Assembly (NCBI RefSeq): GCF_014698115.1
Contig: NZ_JACJSJ010000017.1
Location: 1-64,000 of the forward strand
DNA from: Nostoc sp. FACHB-973
GTDB lineage: Bacteria > Cyanobacteriota > Cyanobacteriia > Cyanobacteriales > Nostocaceae
Reading direction: 5' to 3'
DNA length: 64,000 nucleotides
Part shown: positions 8,879 through 18,633 of the stretch, piece after piece
Layout: each line of letters starts with the position of its first letter
How positions within the stretch are numbered: the first letter of the stretch is position 1
Notes under the pieces: generated by a model
The model's input: the letters and a program-made list of their open reading frames with translations, nothing else
The model's database searches: none
What the model was told of the DNA's origin: nothing
Position numbers and translations under genes: made by a program

Positions 8879-11827
8879 GTGGTATCAAATCTCCCTATTC
8901 TGAAGTCTAGCGATCGCCATTTCGTAGACGAAACGAGTCAAAAGTTAAGTAGTTTTGCGCCAAGACACATTGGCCCCAACTCCGATGACATCGAGCAAAT
9001 GCTTGGAGTCTTGGGGTTTTCTAGTTTAGATGCCCTCATCGACCAAACAGTACCCCAGGCAATTCGGCTCAAGCAACCGCTAAAGTTACCGGAAGCAGAA
9101 AGTGAATACGCAGCACTGGCATTGTTAAAAAAAGTTGCTGGTAAAAATCAGGTTTTCCGCTCATATATTGGTATGGGATATTACGAAAGTATTACCCCTC
9201 CAGTCATTGGACGTAATATCCTAGAAAATCCTGGTTGGTATACTGCTTACACTCCTTATCAGCCAGAAATCGCCCAAGGACGATTGGAAGCCCTGTTGAA
9301 TTTCCAAACCCTGATTATCGACCTCACGGGTTTGGAAATTGCCAATGCTTCATTATTGGATGAAGCCACAGCCGCCGCAGAAGCCATGAGCCTCAGTTAT
9401 GGTGTTTCTAAAAATCACGCAAATGGCTATTTCGTCTCTCGTGATTGCCATCCCCAAACCATTGATGTGTTGCAAACTCGCGCTCAGCCATTGGGGATTA
9501 ATATCATTATTGGCGATCATCAAACATTTGATTTCCAGGAACCAATTTTTGGCGCCCTTCTGCAATATCCCGCGAGTGACGGCACCGTTTACGATTACCG
9601 CGCTTTTATTGAAAAAGCCCATGCTCAGGGTGCATTGGTGACGGTAGCAGCAGATCCCTTAAGTTTAACTTTACTCACCCCTCCTGGGGAATTTGGCGCT
9701 GACATTGCTGTGGGTAGCACCCAACGCTTCGGTATTCCCTTGGGGTTTGGGGGACCTCATGCGGCATACTTCGCTACCAAAGAAGAGTATAAGCGATCGG
9801 TTCCAGGGCGAATTGTGGGAGTATCAAAAGATGCTCGTGGCAACCCTGCATTACGTCTCGCCTTACAAACCCGCGAGCAACATATTCGCCGAGAAAAAGC
9901 TACCAGTAATATCTGCACAGCACAGGTGCTACTGGCAGTGATAGCGAGTATGTACGCCGTTTATCATGGCCCTGCTGGACTCAAGCAAATTGCCGAAAAT
10001 ATCCACTCCCTAACGGTGTTGCTGGCAGAAGGACTCAAGCGTTTGGGTTACAAAATTAGTTCTGAATATTTCTTTGATACCCTGCGAGTAGAACTGGGAA
10101 CACACAATCTAGAAGATATTCTGGCAGCTTCCGAACAACTTCAAATTAACTTGCGGATTTTTGATGCAACTGCTGTTGGTATTTCGTTGAATGAAACTAC
10201 CACAGTAGATGATGTGCTTGACATCTTGGGAATCTTCGCAGGAGAAAAAGAACTACCTTTGGGCTTGGAAGAATGGATTTCTCCCTCATCTCCCTCATCT
10301 GGCCATCTCCCCTTCCCTCGTCAAAGCAGTTACCTAACTCACCCAGTCTTTAACCGCTATCACTCAGAAACAGAGTTATTGCGCTATCTCCACAAGCTAG
10401 AAAGCAAGGACTTGTCGCTAACAACATCGATGATTCCCTTGGGTTCTTGCACAATGAAGTTGAATGCGACTGCTGAGATGATTCCGGTAACTTGGGACGA
10501 ATTTGGCAAGATTCATCCTTTTGCCCCGCCATCCCAAACCCAGGGTTATCAAATCCTGTTTGAGCAACTTGAGGCATGGTTAGCTGAAATTACTGGTTTT
10601 GCGGGAATTTCTCTGCAACCAAATGCAGGTTCTCAAGGTGAATACGCCGGACTTTTAGTAATTCGCCAATATCACGAAAATCGTGGGGAAGGACACCGCA
10701 ACGTCTGTTTGATTCCCACTTCGGCACATGGGACAAACCCAGCAAGTGCGGTAATGTGCGGCATGAAGGTAGTGGGAGTTGCTTGTGATTCACAAGGTAA
10801 CATTGACGTTGATGACCTGAAGGCTAAGGTAGAAAAACATAGCCATGAACTCGCCGCTTTAATGGTGACATATCCCTCGACTCACGGTGTTTTTGAAGAG
10901 TCAATTAAGGAAATCTGTGCAGTTGTTCATGCCCACGGTGGACAAGTTTACATGGATGGGGCAAATATGAATGCCCAAGTAGGAATTTGTCGTCCTGGGG
11001 ATATTGGCGCGGATGTGTGTCACTTAAACTTGCACAAAACTTTCTGTATTCCTCACGGTGGCGGTGGTCCTGGTATGGGGCCTATTGGTGTTGCTTCTCA
11101 TCTTGTGCCGTTTCTACCTGGACATGCTGTGGTAGGGACTGGGGACTGGGGACTGGGGACTGGGAAGGAAGAAATACCCCGTAACCAGCATCTTGGTGCT
11201 GTGGCGGCTGCGCCTTGGGGTAGTGCGAGTATTTTGGTGATTTCTTGGATGTACATTGCGATGATGGGTACAGCTGGTTTAACCCAAGCAACCAAAGTGG
11301 CAATTCTCAACGCTAACTACATCGCCAAGAAACTTGAATCTTACTATCCCGTTTTATATCAAGGGAAAAATGGTTTAGTTGCCCATGAATGTATTTTAGA
11401 TTTACGATCGCTCAAAAAATCCGCAGCGATCGAAATCGATGACGTTGCTAAGCGTTTGATGGATTATGGTTTCCATGCGCCGACTGTTTCCTGGCCTGTG
11501 GCTGGTACAATCATGGTGGAACCAACAGAAAGCGAATCGAAACAAGAGTTAGATCGTTTCTGCGAAGCCTTGATTGCTATTCGCCAAGAAATTGCCGAAA
11601 TAGAATCAGGCAAAGTAGATATCCAAGATAATCTTTTGAAGAACGCACCCCATACTGCTGAAAGTTTGCTCACTGGGGAATGGCATCATCCCTATTCCCG
11701 CGAACAAGCTGCCTACCCTGCACCTTGGACACGTGAACATAAATTCTGGCCTGCTGTTAGCCGCATTGATGCAGCTTTTGGGGATAGGAATTTTGTTTGT
11801 TCTTGTCTGCCAATGGACGCTTATTGA
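8879..11827 (+). CDS. gcvP: Glycine dehydrogenase (decarboxylating), GcvP
   Basis: 982 residues, the normal length for the homodimeric P protein, with a GTG start. GcvP decarboxylates glycine with PLP and passes the aminomethyl group to GcvH. Motifs: SYIGMGYY near the N-terminus, [31 protein letters not shown], and the PLP lysine in [21 protein letters not shown]. Two in-frame patches look like invading intergenic repeat: SPSSPSSG (10281-10310, CTCCCTCAT units) in the interdomain linker, and [13 protein letters not shown] (11133-11170, GGGGACT heptamers) after the PLP loop. The frame is intact through both, so the enzyme is probably functional. Confidence 0.95.
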   Translation: MVSNLPILKSSDRHFVDETSQKLSSFAPRHIGPNSDDIEQMLGVLGFSSLDALIDQTVPQAIRLKQPLKLPEAESEYAALALLKKVAGKNQVFRSYIGMGYYESITPPVIGRNILENPGWYTAYTPYQPEIAQGRLEALLNFQTLIIDLTGLEIANASLLDEATAAAEAMSLSYGVSKNHANGYFVSRDCHPQTIDVLQTRAQPLGINIIIGDHQTFDFQEPIFGALLQYPASDGTVYDYRAFIEKAHAQGALVTVAADPLSLTLLTPPGEFGADIAVGSTQRFGIPLGFGGPHAAYFATKEEYKRSVPGRIVGVSKDARGNPALRLALQTREQHIRREKATSNICTAQVLLAVIASMYAVYHGPAGLKQIAENIHSLTVLLAEGLKRLGYKISSEYFFDTLRVELGTHNLEDILAASEQLQINLRIFDATAVGISLNETTTVDDVLDILGIFAGEKELPLGLEEWISPSSPSSGHLPFPRQSSYLTHPVFNRYHSETELLRYLHKLESKDLSLTTSMIPLGSCTMKLNATAEMIPVTWDEFGKIHPFAPPSQTQGYQILFEQLEAWLAEITGFAGISLQPNAGSQGEYAGLLVIRQYHENRGEGHRNVCLIPTSAHGTNPASAVMCGMKVVGVACDSQGNIDVDDLKAKVEKHSHELAALMVTYPSTHGVFEESIKEICAVVHAHGGQVYMDGANMNAQVGICRPGDIGADVCHLNLHKTFCIPHGGGGPGMGPIGVASHLVPFLPGHAVVGTGDWGLGTGKEEIPRNQHLGAVAAAPWGSASILVISWMYIAMMGTAGLTQATKVAILNANYIAKKLESYYPVLYQGKNGLVAHECILDLRSLKKSAAIEIDDVAKRLMDYGFHAPTVSWPVAGTIMVEPTESESKQELDRFCEALIAIRQEIAEIESGKVDIQDNLLKNAPHTAESLLTGEWHHPYSREQAAYPAPWTREHKFWPAVSRIDAAFGDRNFVCSCLPMDAY

Positions 11828-11929
11828 CTAACTAAGTGAAGAGTTAGGAGTTTCAATTCCTAACTCTATCACTGTGGCGATCGCCGATACGTAATACCAT
11901 TTCACTTTAAAGTTGATACAGATACCTCG

Positions 11930-11957
11930 GTAGGGGCGCACAGCTGTGCGCCCCTAC
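11930..11957. repeat. 28-bp perfect palindrome, GTAGGGGCGCACAG family
   Basis: The arm GTAGGGGCGCACAG is followed by its reverse complement. Sister copies are at 36423-36450 (one compensated base pair changed) and 39235-39263 (different centre). Here it lies between the convergent ends of gcvP and the orthocaspase-like gene, where it might also stop transcription, although no T-tract follows. Confidence 0.75.
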
Positions 11958-12013
11958 GTTATCTATATGTATCAGGATTTTCCTAATTCTGATTGATGAA
12001 AATAGGGCATTAG

Positions 12014-14167
12014 TTACACAACCTGAAAATTAAAGCTAAAACTTGCCCAATTATTCACATCCAAAATATATGAGTCGGCTGCTGTACCGTTCATCTCGGC
12101 TTTGATGGCGCTGGCATTATGTAAATCTTGTAGCAAGGCTTGGACAACATCTAACGATTTCAACAATGGGGCAATTGGCTGCTGGTCGGGTGTGGGATAC
12201 TTTGTAGTGTTCAAGACTGCGAGAGTTGCACTGAAGGGGGCAATACTAAAAATTAGTTGTTGTTCCGAAAAGAAGGCTGGCGCTGGAATTACCCATTCAG
12301 AAGCAGCATTTGTTTGGGGTAAGGTGAGGGTTTCACCTGGGGCGATGACAACTTCCCGAAACAGGGGCTTGGTGTCTGTAGTGTTCGGTTCTAGGGGAGT
12401 TTCCCAAGAGTAGAAGGCAATTGCTGTCTGATTATTTTTTAATCCTAGCAAGATTAAATATACTGGGCGATCGCTTTGATTTTCCAGCCGATACTGCATT
12501 CGACTACCAATAGGCACAGTAGGAGTGGGGAGTGGCGATTTGGTAGAGACGCGATTCATCGCGTCTGTGGGGAGTGATTTTTCCCAAGTGAGAGTTCGCA
12601 GTGTTTGGCGTTGCGTTAACACCTGAGATGATGTGCCACTAATTATCTCTAGGCTTGCTTTGATTGCTAGGCCCGAAGAACCTTCATTTTGTGTGAGTCG
12701 CCATAACTTGGCTGCTAGCAAGGTAGATAATTTTGGTGCCAACCGTAGTACTGCCACTTTTACAGCTTCGCCAACTTCGCCTGCGGTGTTGGGAATTAAT
12801 TCGCCTTCAAGAGTAAATAATCCATAACGACTAGATGTTTGCTGGAGTTTACCAAATATATAATCCGCTGGTTGTTCCCCTGCGACTACGGTGGACACAT
12901 GGGCAGTAGCGGCAAAGCCACTTGTGGCATCTACTCGTTCAATTCTTTCCAGTCGAGTATCCAGACCAATTATTAAGTTAATATTTTTTGGTAAAACGCG
13001 GACTGCTTCTTGGACAAGTTGCCCGACTTGCACCTCAGTTGCACCTTCAATTTTGGCAATTTGGGCTTTTGCTGTTAACCCACTGCGCGATCGCAATACT
13101 AATTGCTCTGTTGTTGCTAGAGTGAATCGAGAATTAACTCCGTAGTATAGCAGCACTTGGGGAGGTAATCCTGCCAACCACAGCTGCACTGTTTTGCCAT
13201 CTTCTTCAATGGCTCTCACCACGCCCTCTGCACCAATGTTACTATCTGGGAGTAGAGACGTTACATGTAAGGTGTCTGCATATTGATTTTTCTGTGTACT
13301 TAATAACTCTGGTTGCTGTTTGCTACCCATTTTAGACAGAGAATTTTCCACATGAGAAAGGGCGACTTGAATTTTGGTCGCTGGGGTAGTTTCCCATAAA
13401 TACTGGGTCAAGGCGTAGGTAAATAACCCGGCACTAAAACCAGAAAACAGCGCTTCCCTCGCTGACTGCTTGGGATTTGAGGTAGCTGTTAACACAACAG
13501 GAGTGCTGAGGGATTTTTGAGTTTTCAGCTGTTGGAGAAAATCGAGTTCCTCTGCTATAAGCTTGGCTTCTGGTGACTCCTGGAGGGCGCGAATTTTTAA
13601 ACCCATGACTGAACTAGGCGCATCATAGCTAGTATCTAATACTGCTGTGACTTGGTTAGTGGGGAGCGATCGCAATAATAATAGTAAAGTTTCTTCTAAT
13701 AAATAATTGACTATTTTTTCATCTTGTGCAATCTGACTTTCATTAGCTGACACCAGAGCATTTTGCATTGTCTCCGGCGATGTTTCCAATTTGACACGGC
13801 TGCCGTAGCCGCTAAAGTGGAATACAACCACATCACCAGGTTGAGTTTGCTTGCCCAGATGGTCTAAAAAAGCCGCCTCAATGAATTCCCTGCTAGCTTG
13901 TTCCTCAGTTAAGGTGAGAATATCTGATCTTTGGAAACCAAAGCGATGAATCAAAAGTTCTCTTTGAAGTTCCACATCAGTGAGACAACCACTGAGGGCG
14001 GGAATTTTGGGGTATTGGTTAATACCGATTAACAATGCCAACTTGCGCGGACTGGGTTGTGCCAAAGCATAGTAATAGCGATTTCCCAAAGTCAACCACT
14101 CTGCTTCAGTTAGTCCCAATACGGTGAGTATTGAGCCAATTCTGTTTAAAAACGTGCGCCGTTTCAT
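12014..14167 (-). CDS. Orthocaspase-like protein lacking the catalytic dyad (pseudo-peptidase C14)
   Basis: 717 residues. The N-terminus has a twin-arginine-like signal (MKRRTFL, then a hydrophobic stretch). Residues about 42-290 form the caspase-like p20/p10 fold: LALLIGINQY, VVVFHFSGYG and VTAVLDTSYD. In active metacaspases the last two motifs carry the catalytic His (SGHG) and Cys (DxCxSG); here they are Tyr121 and Ser180, so normal cysteine protease activity is not expected. Y/S-substituted orthocaspases have been described in cyanobacteria. The C-terminal ~400 residues resemble the DUF4384-like beta-rich part of such proteins. A repeat-derived patch (DAMNRVSTKSPLPTPT, 12520-12575) is inserted in frame. 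Confidence 0.8.
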   Translation of the reverse strand: MKRRTFLNRIGSILTVLGLTEAEWLTLGNRYYYALAQPSPRKLALLIGINQYPKIPALSGCLTDVELQRELLIHRFGFQRSDILTLTEEQASREFIEAAFLDHLGKQTQPGDVVVFHFSGYGSRVKLETSPETMQNALVSANESQIAQDEKIVNYLLEETLLLLLRSLPTNQVTAVLDTSYDAPSSVMGLKIRALQESPEAKLIAEELDFLQQLKTQKSLSTPVVLTATSNPKQSAREALFSGFSAGLFTYALTQYLWETTPATKIQVALSHVENSLSKMGSKQQPELLSTQKNQYADTLHVTSLLPDSNIGAEGVVRAIEEDGKTVQLWLAGLPPQVLLYYGVNSRFTLATTEQLVLRSRSGLTAKAQIAKIEGATEVQVGQLVQEAVRVLPKNINLIIGLDTRLERIERVDATSGFAATAHVSTVVAGEQPADYIFGKLQQTSSRYGLFTLEGELIPNTAGEVGEAVKVAVLRLAPKLSTLLAAKLWRLTQNEGSSGLAIKASLEIISGTSSQVLTQRQTLRTLTWEKSLPTDAMNRVSTKSPLPTPTVPIGSRMQYRLENQSDRPVYLILLGLKNNQTAIAFYSWETPLEPNTTDTKPLFREVVIAPGETLTLPQTNAASEWVIPAPAFFSEQQLIFSIAPFSATLAVLNTTKYPTPDQQPIAPLLKSLDVVQALLQDLHNASAIKAEMNGTAADSYILDVNNWASFSFNFQVV

Positions 14168-14249
14168 AATTAGCTACCAGTTCTCAGCCTACCAGCTAGC
14201 AGCTTAAAGGTTTGAGGCCTGTAGTGTAAAGTGACAGATGGTATTTGCT

Positions 14250-14459
14250 GGTGAGTAGGGTATGGGGCATGGGGAGATGAGGGGATGAGGGGGATGAGGG
14301 AGATGAGGGAGGTGTGGGAGGTGTGTCCGGTGTGGGACGATGGGGAAGAAATTTTTCCCCCCACACTCCCCACACTCCCCACACTTCCTGTTTGCCCAAT
14401 CCCCAATCCCCAATCCCCAATCCCCAATCCCCAATCCCCAATCCCCAATCCCCAATCCC
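14250..14459. repeat. Repeat cluster: GATGAGGG units and nine CCCCAAT heptamers
   Basis: 14270-14345 is built of GAGATGAGG/GTGTGGGAG units and 14395-14459 of perfect CCCCAAT heptamers that run up to the last bases of sat. Every reading frame through it gives only low-complexity peptide, so the frames here are not genes. It separates sat from the orthocaspase-like gene, both transcribed leftward. Confidence 0.85.
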
Positions 14460-15638
14460 CTAAACCGACACTTGTATCCGCATTGCCCGCGCCAATTCTG
14501 CGGCTACTTCCGGGCGGGAAAATTCTGGTGGAGGTAACTCACCGCGTCGCAGCATTTCCCTGACTTTGGTTCCCGATAGGTGAACGCGTTCTTCTGGCTT
14601 GCTGGGACTGGTTTTAGTCGTCGCCATCTGCTTGGTACGGGTACAGTAGAAAGCGTGTTCAAATTTCATGGGCACAATGCCTAATTCACTTGGCTCAAAT
14701 TCGTCAAAGATGTATTGAGCATCATAAGTGCCATAATAGTCACCAACGCCTGCGTGATCACGTCCCACGATAAAGTGAGTACAGCCGTAGTTTTTGCGGA
14801 CTAAAGCATGGAATATTGCTTCACGAGGACCAGCATAACGCATTGCGGCGGGATTAATTGCCAAAATCACGCGATCGCTTGGGTAGTAATGTTCCAGCAA
14901 AATTTCATAGCAGCGCATCCGCACGTCGGCGGCAATATCATCATCTTTAGTTGCCCCGACCAATGGATGCAAAAATAGAGCATCTACTGTTTCTAAGGCG
15001 CACTTTTGGATGTATTCGTGGGCGCGGTGGATGGGGTTGCGAGTTTGGAAACCGACAATGGTTTTCCAGCCATTTTCACGAAAGATTTGCCGTGAAGCTG
15101 TTGGATCTATTTGGTAAGTGGGAAACTGGGGATGGGATTCGCGTTGCAATAGCCAGATATCACCAGCCAGATGTACTGAACCTTGGTTATAGAGTACCTG
15201 CACACCAGGATGATTTGCATCATCAGTGCGGTAGACATTAATTGCCTCGCGGGTTTTGTCGTAGTGATATTTTTGGGTGAGTTGCAAAACTCCAATAAAC
15301 CGCCCTGCGGGGTTATCTAGACGAATCAAGCCGCCTTCTTTGAGAGGGGAAGCTACTTCTTCGGCTACCGACAGTGTAATTGGTATTGACCACACAAAAC
15401 CATTAGCTAGTCGCATTTCTGTGACAGTGCGATCATAGTCTTCTTGGTTCATAAAACCCGTGAGTGGACTAAAACCACCGATCGCTATCATTTCTAAATC
15501 AGAAACGGCGCGATCGTCAAGTTGCACTCGCGGCAAAAAATCAGCTTTTGAGAGAAATTCCTCTCTTTGTTCTGGTGTGGCGATACGGTTAACCAACTGT
15601 CCACCGTGCGGTGCAATGGCATCTGGATGGTGACTCAA
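14460..15638 (-). CDS. sat: Sulfate adenylyltransferase (ATP sulfurylase)
   Basis: 392 residues, the usual length of the monofunctional dissimilatory-type/cyanobacterial Sat. It makes adenosine 5'-phosphosulfate from ATP and sulfate, the first step of sulfate assimilation. Nucleotide-binding motifs: [11 protein letters not shown] (QxRN and HxxH), GRDHAGVG, and the region [18 protein letters not shown]. The ATG start at 15638 follows a plausible ribosome-binding site. The last codons end at the edge of a heptamer repeat tract. Confidence 0.95.
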   Translation of the reverse strand: MSHHPDAIAPHGGQLVNRIATPEQREEFLSKADFLPRVQLDDRAVSDLEMIAIGGFSPLTGFMNQEDYDRTVTEMRLANGFVWSIPITLSVAEEVASPLKEGGLIRLDNPAGRFIGVLQLTQKYHYDKTREAINVYRTDDANHPGVQVLYNQGSVHLAGDIWLLQRESHPQFPTYQIDPTASRQIFRENGWKTIVGFQTRNPIHRAHEYIQKCALETVDALFLHPLVGATKDDDIAADVRMRCYEILLEHYYPSDRVILAINPAAMRYAGPREAIFHALVRKNYGCTHFIVGRDHAGVGDYYGTYDAQYIFDEFEPSELGIVPMKFEHAFYCTRTKQMATTKTSPSKPEERVHLSGTKVREMLRRGELPPPEFSRPEVAAELARAMRIQVSV

Positions 15639-15652
15639 CGTAATCCCCTCTT

Positions 15653-16765
15653 GTGATAACTGCTATTGTTTCAGACTATGTACTAACTTACCAAATGGTG
15701 GGACAAAAGGGATTGGGGATTGGGGATTGGGGAATTTGCGGACAGAATTATCAAGCCAAGACTGGTCATAGCAATACTAATACATTTGGTAATGTAACTA
15801 ATAACAACTACTATGGCAATCCGCCACAGCCTTGACTGGATTCGTCCGTAGGGCAACGGATAAAATCAAATGCTTCCAGTCAGGTTATCAACTCACTGCG
15901 TCCTGATACTAGTCATTGGCAAGGACGCAGTGAGGAACTTTGCCAATTGCAGCAATGGTTACATGCAAGCGACGTGCGTTTGATTGGTGTGACGGCTACG
16001 GGTGGTTATGGAAAGTCGGCGTTGGTTGCTAAATTATGTGAAACTGTAGCCGCAGGTTTTCCCCAACAGCTTTGGGTAAGTTTTAGTGATGCGTATCCTT
16101 TTGCTGTTTGGGGACGCTGGCTGTTGGATAAGTTGGAGAAACCAGCACCAGAAAAACCAGAAGATTTATTAGTTGCGGTTTGTCATTGTTTGCAAACAGA
16201 AAAATATTTGCTGGTTTTGGATAACCTGGAAACTTTGCTGCAAGATGATGGACAATGGCGGGATGAAGTTTATGCTCAATTTTGGGCGCGTTGGTTCGGT
16301 TCTCGCAGTGAAGAAGCTTTAGAACACTACCAACAAGCTTTGCAATTCTACCGCGATATCGGCGATCGCTTGGGGGAAGCCAACGTTCTGCAAGAATTCG
16401 GTAAGTTACAAGAAAACCCGACAATAGCACTTGACTATCTCCAGCAAGCGCAAAACCTCTACATCCAAATTGGCAGTATCTACAATCAAAGTCGTAATCT
16501 ATTATTTATCGCCAATGTCCAGTTAAATATGGGAGACTCAAACGCCGCAATTAATTCCTTAAATCATGCGGCTGAACTCGCCGCCACCATTAACTATGCA
16601 CCATTGCAAGAATACGCCCAAACTCGCATCGCCAAAATTAACTCATCACCCGCACCAACAAACGGCATAAAAGAGAGATTCATCCAATTTATCCAACAGC
16701 CTTGGGTAAAGTTCGCGTTTTGTTTTTTGGTTGGCTTAATTGCTTTTGTGCTGCTGCGGCGCTAA
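15653..16765 (+). pseudogene. Broken NB-ARC/TPR STAND-type ATPase gene
   Basis: Two open stretches (15653-15835 and 15947-16765) are in the same frame and separated only by an in-frame TGA at 15833-15835; the sequence between translates sensibly (HWQGRSEELCQLQQWL). The first part has the NTNTFGNVTNNNYYG motif often found before NB-ARC domains; the second has a P-loop (ATGGYGKSAL) and Walker B-like LLVLDNLETLL. Then, after YAQFWARWF, it jumps directly into TPR repeats (EEALEHYQQAL...), so most of the NB-ARC and sensor region is deleted. A C-terminal membrane helix (FAFCFLVGLIAFVLL) ends the frame. The N-terminus also holds a heptamer-repeat patch (GLGIGDWG). A once-functional regulator or defence STAND protein is likely. 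Confidence 0.7.
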
Positions 16766-17046
16766 GTCTGAAATTAGTAACGAATATCTTTGGAGAAGGG
16801 GGTATATCTGCCGAAGGCTTTTCCATTATTTATATAGTATGCTGTCAACTGATAAAAAGTCAACAGTTTTTGGCTGCAATTAATTATGTTGTTGCGTAAC
16901 GACAGAGCTAAGTCTGAAATTAGTAACGAATATCTTTGGAGAAGGGGGTATATCTGCCTAAGATTTTTCCATTATTTATATAATATGCTGTCAACTAATA
17001 AAAAGTCAACAGTTTTTAGCTGCAATTAATATGTTGTTGGGTAATG
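16761..17046. repeat. 146-bp tandem direct duplication
   Basis: Copy 1 (16761-16906) and copy 2 (16907-17046) both start GCTAAGTCTGAAATTAG and remain about 90 percent identical, with a few substitutions and short indels. The unit begins exactly at the last codons of the broken NB-ARC gene, so copy 1 contains its TAA stop. The rest of the 470-bp gap up to 17237 holds no recognisable gene. Confidence 0.85.
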
Positions 17047-17237
17047 AACCCAAAGAGATGAAGACAGGATGATTTATTTGCCTGTCACTTTCTACTTGAT
17101 GCAAACAAAAACATCTGTATAACAAAATATACCTTTGGCAGTTGCATGTCTATTTTTTATCCTTCTTCAGAAATTTGCCATTTGAAAATTGATGTTATAG
17201 ATTGGTGCTGAAGTTTTAATTAAACATCTAATTTCCA

Positions 17238-17405
17238 ATGAAAACTACCGAAATCAGTTCAACCACACAAGAAAACAGACCCACCAAGACCAAAAAACAG
17301 TCTTTTCCTGGGATGAGTATTGGTACTCCGAAAGTACCATTCCGCAAATCGAAGAAAATAGTACAGCAGCATGAATTACTGAGTGATTGGGAACACGCGA
17401 GTTAA
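17238..17405 (+). CDS. Hypothetical 55-residue peptide
   Basis: An ATG at 17238 opens a 55-residue basic, Ser/Thr/Lys-rich frame ending in HELLSDWEHAS. It has no hydrophobic segment. The ending SDWE recalls, but does not match, the core of microviridin-type graspetides, and the leader lacks the PFFARFL motif, so I do not call it one. No clear ribosome-binding site is visible. No ATP-grasp or transporter genes are nearby. It is followed immediately by the TTCGTAA repeat array. Confidence 0.35.
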   Translation: MKTTEISSTTQENRPTKTKKQSFPGMSIGTPKVPFRKSKKIVQQHELLSDWEHAS

Positions 17406-17408
17406 AAT

Positions 17409-17525
17409 AATTCGTAATTCGTAATTCGTAATTCGTAATTAAGTTTTGCAAGGGGGATTTAGAAAGAGCCACAAAACTTGCCGCTTGTGAGAAGCAGGGG
17501 ACTTAAACCCCCAGAATTTGTTAAT
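17409..17525. repeat. (ATTCGTA)n array plus hairpin repeat, copy 1
   Basis: Four AATTCGT heptamers are followed by GTTTTGCAAGGGGGATTTAG, an inverted ACAAAACTTGCCGCTTGT part and GCAGGGGACTTAAAC. The same arrangement recurs at 53404-53546. This looks like one non-coding mobile repeat about 120-140 bp long. The remaining bases to 17712 contain nothing I can identify. Confidence 0.6.
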
Positions 17526-17712
17526 TTGCTACTTTGAATTCACCGTTACAGAGTTGCAGGGAATTGCTTTGAGTATTGCATCTGTCACAATCATTCTTCA
17601 CATTGATGTTAGTAGCAAAACTGGACATCAAAAACACCATTTTAAGTAGTGATTGAGTACAAAGTCCGACAAAAAGCCTGAGTTCCTTACTAATGTTAGG
17701 GATTACAATATT

Positions 17713-17889
17713 TCACTTTAGATAGCTAACTGCTATTAGATAAATCCCCATTAGAGTCAATCCTATTAGCGATCGAGTTTTGGTAAAGCCAGTCATGTGA
17801 GGTGCAGTTTCCAGAAAATCAGCTAGCTCTTTGGTACGCTGGATACCTTCAAAACCGCACTCCATAGACTCAACCCACTCGTGATTCAT
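17713..17889 (-). CDS. Small hypothetical membrane protein
   Basis: 58 residues if started at the ATG at 17889, which has a good ribosome-binding site (AAAGGTGG) nine bases upstream; the longer frame from 17916 lacks one. The N-terminal half is soluble (NHEWVESMECGFEGIQRTKELADFLETAP) and the C-terminus is one membrane helix (SLIGLTLMGIYLIAVSYL). I do not recognise the family. It stands alone in a repeat-rich region. Confidence 0.45.
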   Translation of the reverse strand: MNHEWVESMECGFEGIQRTKELADFLETAPHMTGFTKTRSLIGLTLMGIYLIAVSYLK

Positions 17890-17969
17890 GGTAAAACCAC
17901 CTTTATTCATCTTCAATCAGAAAGGGTAATCGTGAACGACTTTGTGCTGGACACCCCTATTTTATCCAG

Positions 17970-18351
17970 GTGCTATGTAGTGTTCTGTTTGAGAAAGCCA
18001 GAGATAAACAAGAAGATGAAGTTAAAGACTGGCAAAAAATTACTGAAGAAGATGTCAAAAAGAATATTGATGAAGCCATTGAAAGAGGCGACAACGGTTT
18101 AGCATGGTTTCCTCAAGGATTACCAATTCACTTCATCAATGATGGAATTTTGGCTATTAAGGGAAATTGAAACCAGTGATGAAGAAAAACTTAGACGAAA
18201 GCATGAAGTTGCCCTAAAGTTAATGAGCCAGCCGCAAGCAGAGAGAATACAGTTTATTATCCAAAGATTATGGCATTCTAACGATGCATCTACGTCAGTT
18301 ATTGATTGGTTGAGTAGATTAGCCCCCGCTACAGGCTTTGGAATGCTATGA
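17970..18351 (+). pseudogene. Remnant reading frames of an unidentified soluble gene
   Basis: Two overlapping frames, 17970-18170 (charged, EDEVKDWQKITEEDVKKNIDEAIERGDNG) and 18139-18351 (ETSDEEKLRRKHEVALKLMSQPQAERIQF), have protein-like composition and could be one gene broken by a frameshift near 18140-18170. The second ends in a Leu-Ala-Pro-Ala-Thr-Gly tail that looks repeat-derived. No family is recognised and no good start signal is seen. Confidence 0.3.
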
Positions 18352-18567
18352 TGCTCACCGAATTTTAGATTTTAAATTTTGGAAAATGGAATTGAAAATT
18401 CAAAATTACGCTTGTTGGGTTACTCTCAGGGATCTTGCTACGTCCCTCAACACAACCTACGCAGCTACGGATGTGGTTTGATTTTTGAAAAAAATCCGTA
18501 GACTTATCATGTGAAAATCGCTGTAATCAGCATATATTGTGGGCATCATAATCCAAGCAGAATACGC

Positions 18568-18605
18568 AAACTAGCTACCAAAAAGTTCCTTGGCAGCTAG
18601 TTTTT
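18568..18605 (+). terminator. Intrinsic terminator-like hairpin
   Basis: A 12-bp stem (AACTAGCT-x-CCAA with TTGG-x-AGCTAGTT) is followed by TTTTT. It ends 29 bp before the ATG of the beta-barrel gene, so it either ends an unseen upstream transcript or acts as an attenuator of that gene. Confidence 0.6.
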
Positions 18606-18633
18606 CATTCATATACAACTACAGTATCGGCTG

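Noticed and set aside
14170..14455. Several overlapping frames rich in GIGDWGLG or SPSSPSS
   Set aside because: They are translations of heptamer repeats in different frames and have no independent start signals.
14395..14459. CRISPR array
   Set aside because: The regular units are uninterrupted 7-bp repeats without spacers; no CRISPR-like repeat-spacer pattern occurs anywhere in the window.
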